Of a DNA stretch of 64,000 nucleotides, positions 9,214-17,105 are shown piece by piece. The notes below the pieces were generated by a model, which worked only from the letters and a program-made list of their open reading frames with translations, was not told the DNA's origin and did not search any database. Where the stretch lies: contig NZ_JACSCX010000005.1 in NCBI RefSeq assembly GCF_014333525.1, positions 248,001 through 312,000 of the forward strand, given 5' to 3'. This stretch comes from Hymenobacter puniceus. GTDB lineage: Bacteria > Bacteroidota > Bacteroidia > Cytophagales > Hymenobacteraceae. Within the stretch, counting starts at the first letter, position 1. Each line of letters begins with the position of its first letter. Position numbers and translations under genes: made by a program.

Positions 9214-9693
9214 ATGAAAAAAACTTCCTTCGCGCTGGCCCTGGGCCTGCTGGCCTGTTCGGTACCGGCATTGGCGCAGAAAACCAAAGTAAAGGTCAAG
9301 ACGGACGGACCCGCTCCGGAAACGGTGGTGCCGGAAGCTGCACCAACTGCACCTGCCCACCAGATTGGGAACGTGGCGAAAACCATTCCCGTGGCGGAGT
9401 ATTACGAAGGTGGTCAGGACGGCTTGTATGCCTTCATTGAGAAGGAGAAGAAGTATCCGGTAATGGCCCGCCGCAACCGTATTCAGGGCACCTGCATCGT
9501 GAGCTTTACGCTGAATACGGACGGCACTATGTCGGGCATTAAACTGGTGAAAAACATCGGCGGGGGCTGCGGAGAAGAAGCGCTGCGTGTGGTGCGCCTG
9601 CTGCAGTTCAAAAAGCCTGATTACGCCGTACTTACCAGCCTGCCCATCGTATTTAAGCTACCAGCACCCGGCCAAGCCGCCGCAACTGAGTAA
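9214..9693 (+). CDS. TonB C-terminal domain periplasmic protein
   Basis: A 159-residue exported protein. A signal peptide ends at ALAQ (about residue 22) and is followed directly by a KTKVKVKTDG segment and a Pro/Ala-rich linker. The TonB-C fold spans about 70-155 (YPVMARRNRIQGTC, VSFTLNTDGTMSGI, KNIGGGCGEEALRVV). There is no N-terminal transmembrane anchor to pair with ExbD, so it is probably not a classic energy transducer but a secreted TonB-C protein of the kind common in Bacteroidota. The KVKVKT segment resembles the C-terminal tail of the nearby OmpA protein. Confidence 0.85.
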   Translation: MKKTSFALALGLLACSVPALAQKTKVKVKTDGPAPETVVPEAAPTAPAHQIGNVAKTIPVAEYYEGGQDGLYAFIEKEKKYPVMARRNRIQGTCIVSFTLNTDGTMSGIKLVKNIGGGCGEEALRVVRLLQFKKPDYAVLTSLPIVFKLPAPGQAAATE

Positions 9694-9698
9694 CTTTG
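9691..9698 (+). promoter_or_regulatory. -7-like box overlapping the upstream stop codon
   Basis: TAACTTTG fits TAnnTTTG and includes the TAA stop of the TonB-C gene; it ends 26 nt before the DUF5606 start. It may provide a separate transcript for that gene. No -33 match was seen. Confidence 0.35.
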
Positions 9699-9724
9699 CT
9701 TTTTCCAACAACTGTTTTACCCCT

Positions 9725-10315
9725 ATGCCCTACGACCTGAAGGAGATTGCCGCTATCAGCGGAATGCCCGGTCTGTACCGCCTCGTGAAGCCAACCCGCG
9801 CTGGCGTTATCGTGGAAGCCCTCAATAAGCAGGCGACCCGCTCCGTAGCTTCGGCCCGCAACAAGGTGTCTCTGCTGCAGGAGATTTCCATCTACACCCA
9901 GGATTACGACCAGACGGTGCCGCTGACGGAAGTTTTTGACCGGATTTACCAAAAGCATGGTAGCAGCCTGGCCATCACCAACAAGTCGGATGATCGGGAC
10001 CTGACTGCTTTCATGGGCGAAATCATTCCTGATTACGACCGGGACCGGGTGTACATGTCTGATATCAAAAAGCTGGTGCAGTGGTACCATGTAATAAGCA
10101 GCCGCCTGAAGTATCAAGCAGCTGAGGAAGCTGCTACAGTCTCGGAGCCTGTTGCCACCGAGACGGAAACCTCGGCTTCATCTGCGCCTAAAAAAACAGC
10201 TAAAAAATCTGACGATACGGCTGCTGAGGAAAAGCCGAAAGCCAAAAGAAAAGCAGCCGAGCCAGCTGAAGAAGCGGAAAAGACGACCAAAAAGACTGCT
10301 AAGAAGAAAGACTAG
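9725..10315 (+). CDS. DUF5606 domain protein with Lys/Ala-rich tail
   Basis: A 196-residue cytoplasmic protein. The first ~125 residues (YDLKEIAAISGMPGLYRL..., then SIYTQ, GEIIPDYDRDRVYMSDIKKL) match the DUF5606 family, which is conserved in Bacteroidota and has no known function. The remaining ~70 residues are a low-complexity Lys/Ala/Glu/Thr tail (PKKTAKK, TKKTAKKKD), resembling histone-H1-like or nucleic-acid-binding tails. The ATG at 9725 is chosen because the upstream in-frame extension overlaps the TonB-C gene. A strong two-way terminator follows. Confidence 0.88.
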   Translation: MPYDLKEIAAISGMPGLYRLVKPTRAGVIVEALNKQATRSVASARNKVSLLQEISIYTQDYDQTVPLTEVFDRIYQKHGSSLAITNKSDDRDLTAFMGEIIPDYDRDRVYMSDIKKLVQWYHVISSRLKYQAAEEAATVSEPVATETETSASSAPKKTAKKSDDTAAEEKPKAKRKAAEPAEEAEKTTKKTAKKKD

Positions 10316-10330
10316 CTCTTTCTGGACAAA

Positions 10331-10380
10331 CAAAAAACAGATGCCCGGCTGCGCAAGCGCAGCCGGGCATCTGTTTTTTG
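10331..10380. terminator. Bidirectional terminator, 24-bp perfect stem
   Basis: The segment 10331-10354 is exactly inverted at 10357-10380, with a 2-nt loop and A/T tracts at both ends (CAAAAAACAG / CTGTTTTTTG). It can serve the convergent DUF5606 and fbp genes. Confidence 0.92.
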
Positions 10381-10423
10381 TTTGTGGATTGGCAGCAGCG
10401 CTAAGCGGCTAAAGCCGCACCAG

Positions 10424-11440
10424 TTATTCGGCTGGAGCCAGCTCGCGGGCCATAAACTCTTCAGCCTGAGTTACCAGGTCCATGGAGCCAATAAACAGTG
10501 GGCACCGGTCGTGCATATCCAGCGGCTCAATTTCCATGGTGCGCATGTGGCCGTTGCTGGCTTTGCCGCCGGCCTGCTCTACGATGAAGGCGAGCGGGTT
10601 GCACTCGTACATGAGGCGCAGCTTGCCCTTCGGCGACTTCTGCGTAGACGGATAGATGTAGATGCCGCCCTTGAGCAGGTTGCGGTGAAAGTCGGCGACC
10701 AGTGAGCCGATATAGCGGGCCGAGTAGCCCTGCTCCTTGCAATGCGCCACATAAGCAGCCATGCCAGGCGAGAAAGAAGCGGAGCTGCCTTCATTCACGG
10801 AGTACACGCTACCCGATTTTGGCGACTGGATGTTGGGGTGCGACAGGAAAAACTCACCCAGGCTGGGCTCGTAGGTGAAGCCGTTGACGCCATTGCCGGT
10901 GGTGTACACCATCATGGTGCTGGAGCCGTAAATCACGTAGCCGGCAGCTACCTGATGGGTGCCGCTCTGCAGGCAGTCGGCCATAGTGCCCTCGCCTCCG
11001 GTGGGGGATACACGCCGGTAAATGCTGAAAATAGTACCGATAGACACGTTTACATCGATGTTGCTGGAGCCGTCGAGCGGGTCAATGGCCACGATGTACT
11101 TGCCTTGCACGTTGCCGGTCTGGATGACTTCCTCGTCTTCCTCGCTGATGATAGTACACACCTCGCCGCCGTTACGCAGGGCCCGAATAAAGCGGATATT
11201 GGCAATAACGTCGAGCTTCTGCTGGTCTTCGCCCTGCACGTTGCGGTTGCCGTAGGCGCCGGCAATATCAATGAGGCCGGAGCGGTTGATTTCGCGGTTC
11301 ACGATTTTGGCCGCTAAGGCAATATCGCGCAGCAACTGGCTTAGTTCGCCGGTAGCATAAGGAAAATCCTCCTGCTTGCGCATGATGAAACGGTCCAGGG
11401 TGGTGCCTACGGGCAGCGCCAGCTTGTCGTGTTGATTCAT
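10424..11440 (-). CDS. fbp: Fructose-1,6-bisphosphatase, class 1
   Basis: A 338-residue class 1 FBPase that hydrolyses fructose 1,6-bisphosphate to fructose 6-phosphate in gluconeogenesis. The metal-binding motifs are SEEDEE (99-104) and [11 protein letters not shown] (119-129). The ATG at 11440 gives the normal family length; the open frame continues 60 codons upstream but crosses the promoter. It is divergent from the aspartokinase gene, with 96 nt carrying promoters for both. Confidence 0.96.
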   Translation of the reverse strand: MNQHDKLALPVGTTLDRFIMRKQEDFPYATGELSQLLRDIALAAKIVNREINRSGLIDIAGAYGNRNVQGEDQQKLDVIANIRFIRALRNGGEVCTIISEEDEEVIQTGNVQGKYIVAIDPLDGSSNIDVNVSIGTIFSIYRRVSPTGGEGTMADCLQSGTHQVAAGYVIYGSSTMMVYTTGNGVNGFTYEPSLGEFFLSHPNIQSPKSGSVYSVNEGSSASFSPGMAAYVAHCKEQGYSARYIGSLVADFHRNLLKGGIYIYPSTQKSPKGKLRLMYECNPLAFIVEQAGGKASNGHMRTMEIEPLDMHDRCPLFIGSMDLVTQAEEFMARELAPAE

Positions 11441-11475
11441 AAAATCCTGAGAGAATGAACGGATGGGTGGGAAGC

Positions 11476-11509
11476 CAAAATTAACCTTTTTCGGGCGTAG
11501 TGGCACAAA
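11476..11509 (-). promoter_or_regulatory. Promoter for fbp (TTTG-N22-TAATTTTG)
   Basis: On the minus strand TTTG (11506-11509) is followed after 22 nt by TAATTTTG (11476-11483), a full match to the Bacteroidota TTTG/TAnnTTTG consensus. The box ends 35 nt before the fbp ATG. Confidence 0.65.
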
Positions 11510-11523
11510 TATCCGTTCCGCCC

Positions 11524-11531
11524 TACATTTG
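11524..11531 (+). promoter_or_regulatory. -7 box (TACATTTG) directly before the aspartokinase start
   Basis: TACATTTG ends only 5 nt before the ATG at 11537. If used, transcription would start at or next to the start codon, giving a leaderless mRNA. Confidence 0.5.
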
Positions 11532-11536
11532 GGCCT

Positions 11537-12910
11537 ATGCAGGAATCTTCCCAGTTGAAAGTCTACAAGTTTGGTGGCGCCTCCGTGAAAGATGCGGCGG
11601 CCATCCGCAACCTTGGTCATATCGTGCAGGAATATGGAGCCGGCGCGCCGCTACTCATCGTGGTGTCGGCGATGGGCAAAACCACCAATGCGCTGGAACG
11701 GATTTTTCAACTGGCGTTCGAGGGGCAGCCTTACGAGGAGGCATTGCAGCAGGTGGAAACATTTCATCTGGCAACAGCTGCGGAACTCTTAGGACCAGAA
11801 AAGCAAGACGAAGAGGGCGATACGCAATACCTCAACATTCAGACTTGGCTGCGCGAGCTTCGGACTGCACTAGCTGCAGTGAATGCTCAAAACAATTATG
11901 ATTATCAATACGACCAGATAGTGAGCTACGGCGAGTTGCTGTCGTCACAGCTGGTATATGAGTTTTTGCACCGCGAAAATGAGCTGCCGGCTACGGTTCG
12001 GTATTGGCGCTGGCTTGATGCCCGCCGAGTTATCTGCACCGATGACATGTGGCGGGAAGGGAAAGTCGACTGGACGGATACACAAACTCAGCTTGACCGT
12101 TTCCAGGAGGATGAACACGCCGCTTTCGAACACCATATCACCATTACGCAAGGATTTATAGGCGGCGCTCCTGGTGTGCGGGCACTAAATCCGCATCTGG
12201 AAAGCATCGGCATGTCGGACTGGCACCAGCCTACTACCACGCTGGGCCGCGAGGGCTCCGACTACACGGCGGCCATCTTTGCTTATTGCCTACGGGCCGA
12301 GTCAGTGACAATCTGGAAAGACGTGGCGGGCTTGCTCAATGCCGACCCCAAATTTTTTCGGGATACGGTGCGCTACCCGGAAATCAGCTACCAGGAAACC
12401 ATTGAAATGGCGTACTACGGCGCCAGCGTGATTCACCCCAAAACCATCAAGCCGCTGGCCGTGCGCCGGATTCCGCTGCTAGTGAAGTCGTTTCTGGACC
12501 CCAGCGCCGAGGGCACCCGCATCCACGACTGCCGCCATGGGCTGCTGGCGCCGGCTTTCATCCGCAAAGACGGGCAGTGCCTGGTGTCCTTTGAGAGCAA
12601 GGACCTCACGTTCATTTCCGAGGAAAATCTGGAGGTAATCTTTGGGGCGCTGGCTCAGGTGCGGCTCAAGATTCATTTGATGCAGAATTCGGCCATCAGC
12701 TTCTCTGTGTGCACCGACTTTTCAGCCTACCGCCTTGAGAAGCTGCTGGAGCTATTGCGCGGACAGTTTTCCATTCACTACAACACGGGCCTGGAGCTAT
12801 ATACCATTAAAAACTACGATGCTGCCAGTATCCAGCGTCTCACGGAAGGGCGCGAGCTGCTGCTGGAACAGCGCACACGCCAAACGTTCCAGGTGGTGTG
12901 CCGAGGGTAG
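11537..12910 (+). CDS. lysC: Aspartate kinase (monofunctional)
   Basis: A 457-residue aspartokinase, phosphorylating aspartate to feed lysine, threonine and methionine synthesis. The nucleotide-binding N-terminus is [12 protein letters not shown] (8-19), with [14 protein letters not shown] in the kinase core and [14 protein letters not shown] before the regulatory part. The C-terminal ~150 residues ([16 protein letters not shown]..., [13 protein letters not shown]) are ACT-type regulatory domains. There is no homoserine dehydrogenase domain, so it is not ThrA-like. Divergent from fbp. A compound palindromic element begins right at its stop codon. Confidence 0.93.
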   Translation: MQESSQLKVYKFGGASVKDAAAIRNLGHIVQEYGAGAPLLIVVSAMGKTTNALERIFQLAFEGQPYEEALQQVETFHLATAAELLGPEKQDEEGDTQYLNIQTWLRELRTALAAVNAQNNYDYQYDQIVSYGELLSSQLVYEFLHRENELPATVRYWRWLDARRVICTDDMWREGKVDWTDTQTQLDRFQEDEHAAFEHHITITQGFIGGAPGVRALNPHLESIGMSDWHQPTTTLGREGSDYTAAIFAYCLRAESVTIWKDVAGLLNADPKFFRDTVRYPEISYQETIEMAYYGASVIHPKTIKPLAVRRIPLLVKSFLDPSAEGTRIHDCRHGLLAPAFIRKDGQCLVSFESKDLTFISEENLEVIFGALAQVRLKIHLMQNSAISFSVCTDFSAYRLEKLLELLRGQFSIHYNTGLELYTIKNYDAASIQRLTEGRELLLEQRTRQTFQVVCRG

Positions 12911-13080
12911 CTGTTGGTTGTTATTGCTAGTTGGAAAACTGTCCTGCTGAGCGGAGCCGAAGCATTTCTGCCGAGGGCAATCAGTTACTACCACCACGAA
13001 GCGGTGGAGATGCTTCAATTCCTACTCCGGCTGCGCTCAGCAGGACAGTCGTTCAACCGACAATGAACAACGGATAGCTA
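12909..13080. repeat. Compound palindromic element (two nested inverted repeats)
   Basis: The outer arms begin in the lysC stop codon (TAGCTGTTGGTTG, from 12908) and end at 13080 (ACAACGGATAGCTA); they are imperfect inverted copies. Nested inside, ACTGTCCTGCTGAGCG (12938-12953) pairs with CGCTCAGCAGGACAGT (13034-13049), and GAAGCAT pairs with ATGCTTC. The inner core belongs to the same family as 15953-16044. Confidence 0.75.
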
Positions 13081-13130
13081 CGTTCCAGCAGCCTGACTGA
13101 ACATTTCTGGCTTGTGCAGGCTTATAGGCG

Positions 13131-13138
13131 TATCTTTG
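13131..13138 (+). promoter_or_regulatory. -7 box (TATCTTTG) for the PerR-like gene
   Basis: TATCTTTG matches TAnnTTTG and lies 20 nt upstream of the GTG start at 13159. It falls inside a longer open frame starting at 13114, which argues for the later GTG start. Confidence 0.5.
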
Positions 13139-13158
13139 CGGAGAAGCATTTTTTCCTA

Positions 13159-13617
13159 GTGACCTTTCACCCTGACCCTACGCCGCCCACTCCGGGCCAC
13201 CTGCGCGACCGGCTGGCCAAAGCTGGCCTGCGGGCCACCCGCCAGCGCCTCACCATTCTGGAAAGCCTGCTGCACCTGCCAGGCCACCCTACTGCCGAGC
13301 AAGTGCATCGGCGGGTGGTGCAGCAGGTACCCAATCTGTCGCTGGGGACAGTATATAAAGCTCTCGATTCCTTTGTGGAGGCTGGCCTCACGCGGCGTGT
13401 AGCCTCGGCCGAAGGCTCCTCGCGCCGCTACGATGCTGACTGCTCGGCCCATCATCACCTGATCTGCTCCGATACGCAGGAAATCATGGATTTCCACGAC
13501 CCGCAGCTGGATGCTTTACTGCAGGATTTTTTTGCGCAACGCAGCATGCCCGGCTTTCAGGCCCACACTTTCTCATTGCACATCACCGGCGAAAAGGTGA
13601 TAGGACAACAGGACTAA
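13159..13617 (+). CDS. Fur/PerR family transcriptional regulator
   Basis: A 152-residue Fur-family repressor (start GTG at 13159; an upstream in-frame TTG at 13114 precedes the promoter box). The winged helix is GLRATRQRLTILE and NLSLGTVYKALDSF. All five regulatory-metal positions of Bacillus PerR have counterparts: His43, Asp92, His98, His100 and Asp111 (from HPTAEQVH, RYD, HHH, MDFH), including the Asp typical of peroxide sensors. The structural Cys4 zinc site is absent: only Cys103 remains of four. The downstream neighbour is a 2-Cys peroxiredoxin, which fits a peroxide-response role. An iron-sensing role is less likely but not excluded. Confidence 0.88.
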   Translation: MTFHPDPTPPTPGHLRDRLAKAGLRATRQRLTILESLLHLPGHPTAEQVHRRVVQQVPNLSLGTVYKALDSFVEAGLTRRVASAEGSSRRYDADCSAHHHLICSDTQEIMDFHDPQLDALLQDFFAQRSMPGFQAHTFSLHITGEKVIGQQD

Positions 13618-13821
13618 AAGGCCTTTCATTCCAGACAAAGCACTGACCTTTGTTGTGCGGAAACGCCCCGCGGTGCCACCAACCACTTGCCAGGAGCAGG
13701 CCCGTGCGGCCTGGCCAAGTAGGCTATATGCGCAGGATGACGTCCTGATTTCACTTTCTTGCTACATTATTCAGCGCTCAGTCGCTCCACTTTTCATCAC
13801 CCAACACTTAAGTACCAACCA

Positions 13822-14463
13822 ATGGCAGTTCTCGTAGGCAAGCGTGCCCCTTCTTTTAAAGCTACCGCCGTCATCGACAGCGAATTCGAGGAAGACTTCT
13901 CCCTCGACCGTTATCTGGGCAAAAAACACGTCATCTTCTACTTCTACCCCGCCGACTTCACGTTCGTTTGCCCTACTGAGATTATTGCCTTCCAGGACCG
14001 CCTAGCCGATTTTGAGGCAAAAGGCGTAGCAGTAGTGGGGTGCTCGACGGATACGCACTTCTCGCACTTCGCCTGGCTGCAGACGCCGCGCGACAATGGC
14101 GGCATTGAGGGCGTAAAGTATCCATTGGTAGCCGACGCCACTAAAACCATTGCAGCCAACTACGATGTGCTCGGCGGCCACTACGACTACAACGAGGCCG
14201 GCGAAATGACCTTCATCGGGTCGCCTCTCGCCTACCGCGGCCTGTTCCTGATCGACAAAGACGGTATTGTGCGGCACCAGGTGGTAAACGACGGCCCGCT
14301 CGGCCGTAGCATCGACGAAGCCATGCGCATGGTGGACGCTTTGCAGTATTTCGAAGTTAAAGGCGAAGTATGCCCTGCCAACTGGGAAGAAGGCAAAGAG
14401 GCTATGTCGGCCACCCGGGAAGGTGTCGCCACTTATCTTGGCAAGCAAGCCAACCCTTCTTAG
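13822..14463 (+). CDS. 2-Cys peroxiredoxin (AhpC/Prx1 type)
   Basis: A 213-residue typical 2-Cys peroxiredoxin reducing hydrogen and organic peroxides. The peroxidatic Cys50 is in DFTFVCPTE (45-53) and the resolving Cys184 in GEVCPANW (181-188). The ATG at 13822 is chosen by homology; 21 further in-frame codons upstream are unlike the family. It follows the PerR-like regulator by 204 nt, a probable regulator-target pair. The TAG stop is the first three bases of an eight-copy heptad array. Confidence 0.95.
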   Translation: MAVLVGKRAPSFKATAVIDSEFEEDFSLDRYLGKKHVIFYFYPADFTFVCPTEIIAFQDRLADFEAKGVAVVGCSTDTHFSHFAWLQTPRDNGGIEGVKYPLVADATKTIAANYDVLGGHYDYNEAGEMTFIGSPLAYRGLFLIDKDGIVRHQVVNDGPLGRSIDEAMRMVDALQYFEVKGEVCPANWEEGKEAMSATREGVATYLGKQANPS

Positions 14464-14520
14464 GGCTTAGGGCTTAGGGCTTAGGGCTTAGGGCTTAGGG
14501 CTTAGGGCTTAGGGCTTAGA
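14461..14520. repeat. Eight-copy tandem heptad TAGGGCT starting at the stop codon
   Basis: Eight perfect copies of TAGGGCT occupy 14461-14516, followed by TAGA. The first TAG is the stop codon of the peroxiredoxin gene. The heptad carries TAG on the plus strand and TAA on the minus strand, so the array has stops in all six frames. Confidence 0.97.
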
Positions 14521-14534
14521 AGCTACTTTAGTTT

Positions 14535-14567
14535 AAAGGTCCCGGCGGATTCGCCGGGACCTTTTTA
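14535..14567 (+). terminator. Intrinsic terminator of the peroxiredoxin gene
   Basis: A stem AAAGGTCCCGGCG / CGCCGGGACCTTT with a short loop and a T-run after it. It lies after the heptad array. Confidence 0.88.
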
Positions 14568-14660
14568 GTTACCCTGCTGGCAAAAACTTACTTTTGCGCA
14601 TTCCTGCTTCGCTTCAAACGCCTGATGTCCGGCATGGTGCTTTGGTTACCTTCTTTCCAG

Positions 14661-14688
14661 AGCCCTAGGCCCTAAGTCCCAAGCCCTA
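14661..14688. repeat. Degenerate inverted heptads (AGCCCTA) before waaA
   Basis: Four tandem 7-mers of the form RGYCCYA (the outer two are AGCCCTA, the exact complement of TAGGGCT) end 4 nt before the waaA start. Together with 14461-14516 they form an inverted pair spanning the spacer. Confidence 0.8.
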
Positions 14689-14692
14689 AAAA

Positions 14693-15937
14693 TTGTCCTT
14701 CCTATATTCTGTCATCCTGCGCCTGTATGCGGGGCTGCTGCAACTGGTAGCGCTTTTTGTGCCTAAAGCGGCGCAATGGGTGCAGGGGCGGCATGGATTG
14801 CTGCCGCGAATTCAGGCAGCACTGCAAGCTGAAACTGCACCACTGGCCTGGTTTCACTGTGCCTCCCTGGGCGAGTTCGAGCAGGGCCGCCCCCTGATGG
14901 AAGCCTACGCCGCCCGCTACCCCAGCCACAAAATCGTGCTGACGTTCTTCTCACCTTCCGGCTACGAGGTTCGCAAGCACTGGCCTGGCGCGCAGTACAT
15001 TTTTTATTTGCCGCTGGATACGGCTGCCAATGCCCGAGCTTTTCTGGATGCTGTACAGCCGCAGCTAGCTGTGTTTGTGAAGTACGAGTTCTGGTATTTC
15101 TATCTGGCCGAGTTGCAGCGGCGGCGCGTTACCACTATCTGCGTGTCGGCTATCTTCCGGCCCGACCAGCTGTTTTTCCAGCCCTGGGGTCACTTCTTTC
15201 GCAAAATCCTGGGCTGCTTCACCCACATCTTCACCCAGAACCCTACCTCAACCGAACTGCTGCGCAGCGCCGGAATCCGGCAGGCCAGCGTGGCCGGCGA
15301 CACCCGCTTCGACACGGTGGTGCGCACTGCCGCTGCTCAGCCCCGGCCGCTGCCGCTGGTAGACGCCTTCACCGACGACTGGATGCCCGTGTTCATCATT
15401 GGCAGCAGCTGGCCCGAAGATCTACCGGCTCTCACGCCGCTGGTGCGCCAGTATGCCACGCAGCTCCGCTTTATTGTGGCGCCCCACGAAATCAGCGAGG
15501 CGGCCCTACGACTGGTGGAAGACATATTGCCCGGCCAGGTGGTACGCTACTCCCGCGCCGAACCCGCTACTGTGGCACAGGCCCGCGTGCTGCTCCTCGA
15601 CAATGTAGGGCTGCTCAGCCAGCTGTACCGGTTCGGGCATTTCGCTTACGTGGGAGGAGCTTTCGGGAAGGGCCTGCACAACACGCTGGAAGCCGCTGCT
15701 TTTGGTTTGCCGTTGTTTTTCGGCCCCACGTACCACAAGTTTCAGGAAGCCGAAGACTTGGTGGACCTGGGCTGCGCCTTCCCGATTACAACTTCTGAGG
15801 AACTGCTACGGGCTTTTGGGCTTTTGTTTCATGAAGAAGAAGCACGCCTGAAAGTGCAGGACCTCAGCCTCGACTACGTACACGACCACAGCGGCGCCAC
15901 CAATAAGATCATGCAGTGGCTGGAAAAGAGCCGCTGA
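14693..15937 (+). CDS. waaA: 3-deoxy-D-manno-octulosonic acid transferase
   Basis: A 414-residue Kdo transferase (GT30), attaching Kdo to lipid A in LPS core synthesis at the inner membrane. The N-terminal hydrophobic anchor (FLYSVILRLYAGLLQLVALF) is followed by WFHCASLGEFEQGRPL, a hallmark of the family, and later KYEFWYFYLAEL and FGKGLHNTLEAAAFGLPLFFG. Homologues begin with the FLYS segment, so TTG at 14693 is taken as the start; no ATG is available. That start sits 4 nt after the inverted heptad repeats, an unusual context for initiation. Confidence 0.92.
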   Translation: MSFLYSVILRLYAGLLQLVALFVPKAAQWVQGRHGLLPRIQAALQAETAPLAWFHCASLGEFEQGRPLMEAYAARYPSHKIVLTFFSPSGYEVRKHWPGAQYIFYLPLDTAANARAFLDAVQPQLAVFVKYEFWYFYLAELQRRRVTTICVSAIFRPDQLFFQPWGHFFRKILGCFTHIFTQNPTSTELLRSAGIRQASVAGDTRFDTVVRTAAAQPRPLPLVDAFTDDWMPVFIIGSSWPEDLPALTPLVRQYATQLRFIVAPHEISEAALRLVEDILPGQVVRYSRAEPATVAQARVLLLDNVGLLSQLYRFGHFAYVGGAFGKGLHNTLEAAAFGLPLFFGPTYHKFQEAEDLVDLGCAFPITTSEELLRAFGLLFHEEEARLKVQDLSLDYVHDHSGATNKIMQWLEKSR

Positions 15938-15952
15938 GCAGCGCCAAAACAC

Positions 15953-16044
15953 CGTCATGCAGAGCGCAGCGAAGCATCTCGCTCGTGTAGTACCTACTCC
16001 CACAACGTCAACACGCGAGATGCTTCGCTGCGTTCTGCATGACG
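15953..16044. repeat. Palindromic element, 30-bp arms
   Basis: The left arm (15953-15982, beginning CGTCATGCAGAGCGCAGCGA) is repeated inverted at 16015-16044 with one mismatch. It fills the spacer between waaA and rsgA. Same family as 12938-13049 and, more distantly, 3144-3338. Confidence 0.88.
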
Positions 16045-16069
16045 TGCTTCATTCTCTTATATTACTCTC

Positions 16070-16996
16070 ATGACCGGAACCGTAGTAAAATCCACAGGCT
16101 CGTGGTATGTGGTGCGTGAAACGGAAACGGGCCAGCTACACCGCTGCCGGCTGCGGGGCAAGTTTAAGATCAAGGGCCTGAAGGTGAGCAACCCACTGGC
16201 CGTGGGCGACGAGGTAGCTTTCACGGTGGAAGAGCAGACGGAAGGTGCCGGCGTGATTCACCACATCGAGCCGCGCCGCAACTACATCATCCGGCGCTCG
16301 GTGCACAAAACCGAGCACGCCCACATTGTGGCCGCCAACCTCGACCAGGCTATGCTGGTCGTGACACTGGCTTCGCCGGCTACCTCATTCGGCTTCATCG
16401 ACCGGTTTCTGGTGACGGCTGAAGCCTACCGGATTCCGGTGACGCTACTCTTCAACAAAACGGACCTCTACGACGAGGACTTGGCCGACTATCAGCAGCA
16501 GATTCTGGACATGTACCAGCGCATCGGGTATCCCGGCATGCGGTGCTCGGCGCACACCGGCGAGGGCGTAGCGGAAATCGACGCCCAACTCAACGGTAAA
16601 ACCACCTTGCTTTCCGGCCACTCCGGCGTAGGCAAGAGCACCCTCATCAACGCGCTGGTGCCCGACCTCGATCTGAAAACGGCCGAAATCAGCGAGTTTT
16701 CTGATAAAGGGGTACACACTACCACGTTTGCTGAAATGCTGGAGGTGCGCCCCGGCACTTTCCTCATCGACACGCCCGGCATTAAGGAACTGGGCCTCGT
16801 GGATATGAAAGCCGGCGAACTGGCCCATTATTTTCCTGAAATGCGGGCTCTGCTCAACCAGTGCCGCTACCACAACTGCCAGCACCTGCACGAGCCCGGC
16901 TGCGCCGTGCGCGAAGCCGTGGATAAAGGCCGCATAGCCCTACCCCGCTACGACAGCTACGTGAGCATGCAGCAGGCCGACGACAACCGGAAATAA
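16070..16996 (+). CDS. rsgA: Ribosome small subunit-dependent GTPase A
   Basis: A 308-residue circularly permuted GTPase acting in late 30S maturation. The N-terminal OB-fold (1-70) is followed by G4 NKTD (129-132), then G1 GHSGVGKS (183-190) and G3 DTPG (234-237); this order is diagnostic. The C-terminal zinc site comprises Cys265, Cys270, His272 and Cys278. Length is normal. The gene follows a palindromic element and ends at a two-way terminator shared with the fasciclin gene. Confidence 0.97.
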   Translation: MTGTVVKSTGSWYVVRETETGQLHRCRLRGKFKIKGLKVSNPLAVGDEVAFTVEEQTEGAGVIHHIEPRRNYIIRRSVHKTEHAHIVAANLDQAMLVVTLASPATSFGFIDRFLVTAEAYRIPVTLLFNKTDLYDEDLADYQQQILDMYQRIGYPGMRCSAHTGEGVAEIDAQLNGKTTLLSGHSGVGKSTLINALVPDLDLKTAEISEFSDKGVHTTTFAEMLEVRPGTFLIDTPGIKELGLVDMKAGELAHYFPEMRALLNQCRYHNCQHLHEPGCAVREAVDKGRIALPRYDSYVSMQQADDNRK

Positions 16997-17047
16997 GCTG
17001 TCAGGCTTCACCTCTGCTCTGCTGCCGGGGAGGTTTGGCCTAGGCGC

Positions 17048-17085
17048 AAAAAAAAGCCCGGCTGCATCAGCCGGGCTTTACTATA
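17048..17085. terminator. Bidirectional terminator between rsgA and fasciclin genes
   Basis: AAAGCCCGGCTG (17053-17064) pairs perfectly with CAGCCGGGCTTT (17068-17079), with a 3-nt loop, an A-run before and T's after. Confidence 0.88.
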
Positions 17086-17105
17086 AGCTCTGTAGGCAGG
17101 GAAAT

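Noticed and set aside
14461..14520. Heptad array considered as CRISPR or telomere-like repeat
   Set aside because: No spacers and units of only 7 bp rule out CRISPR; a position at an internal stop codon and in-line neighbours on both sides rule out a chromosome end.
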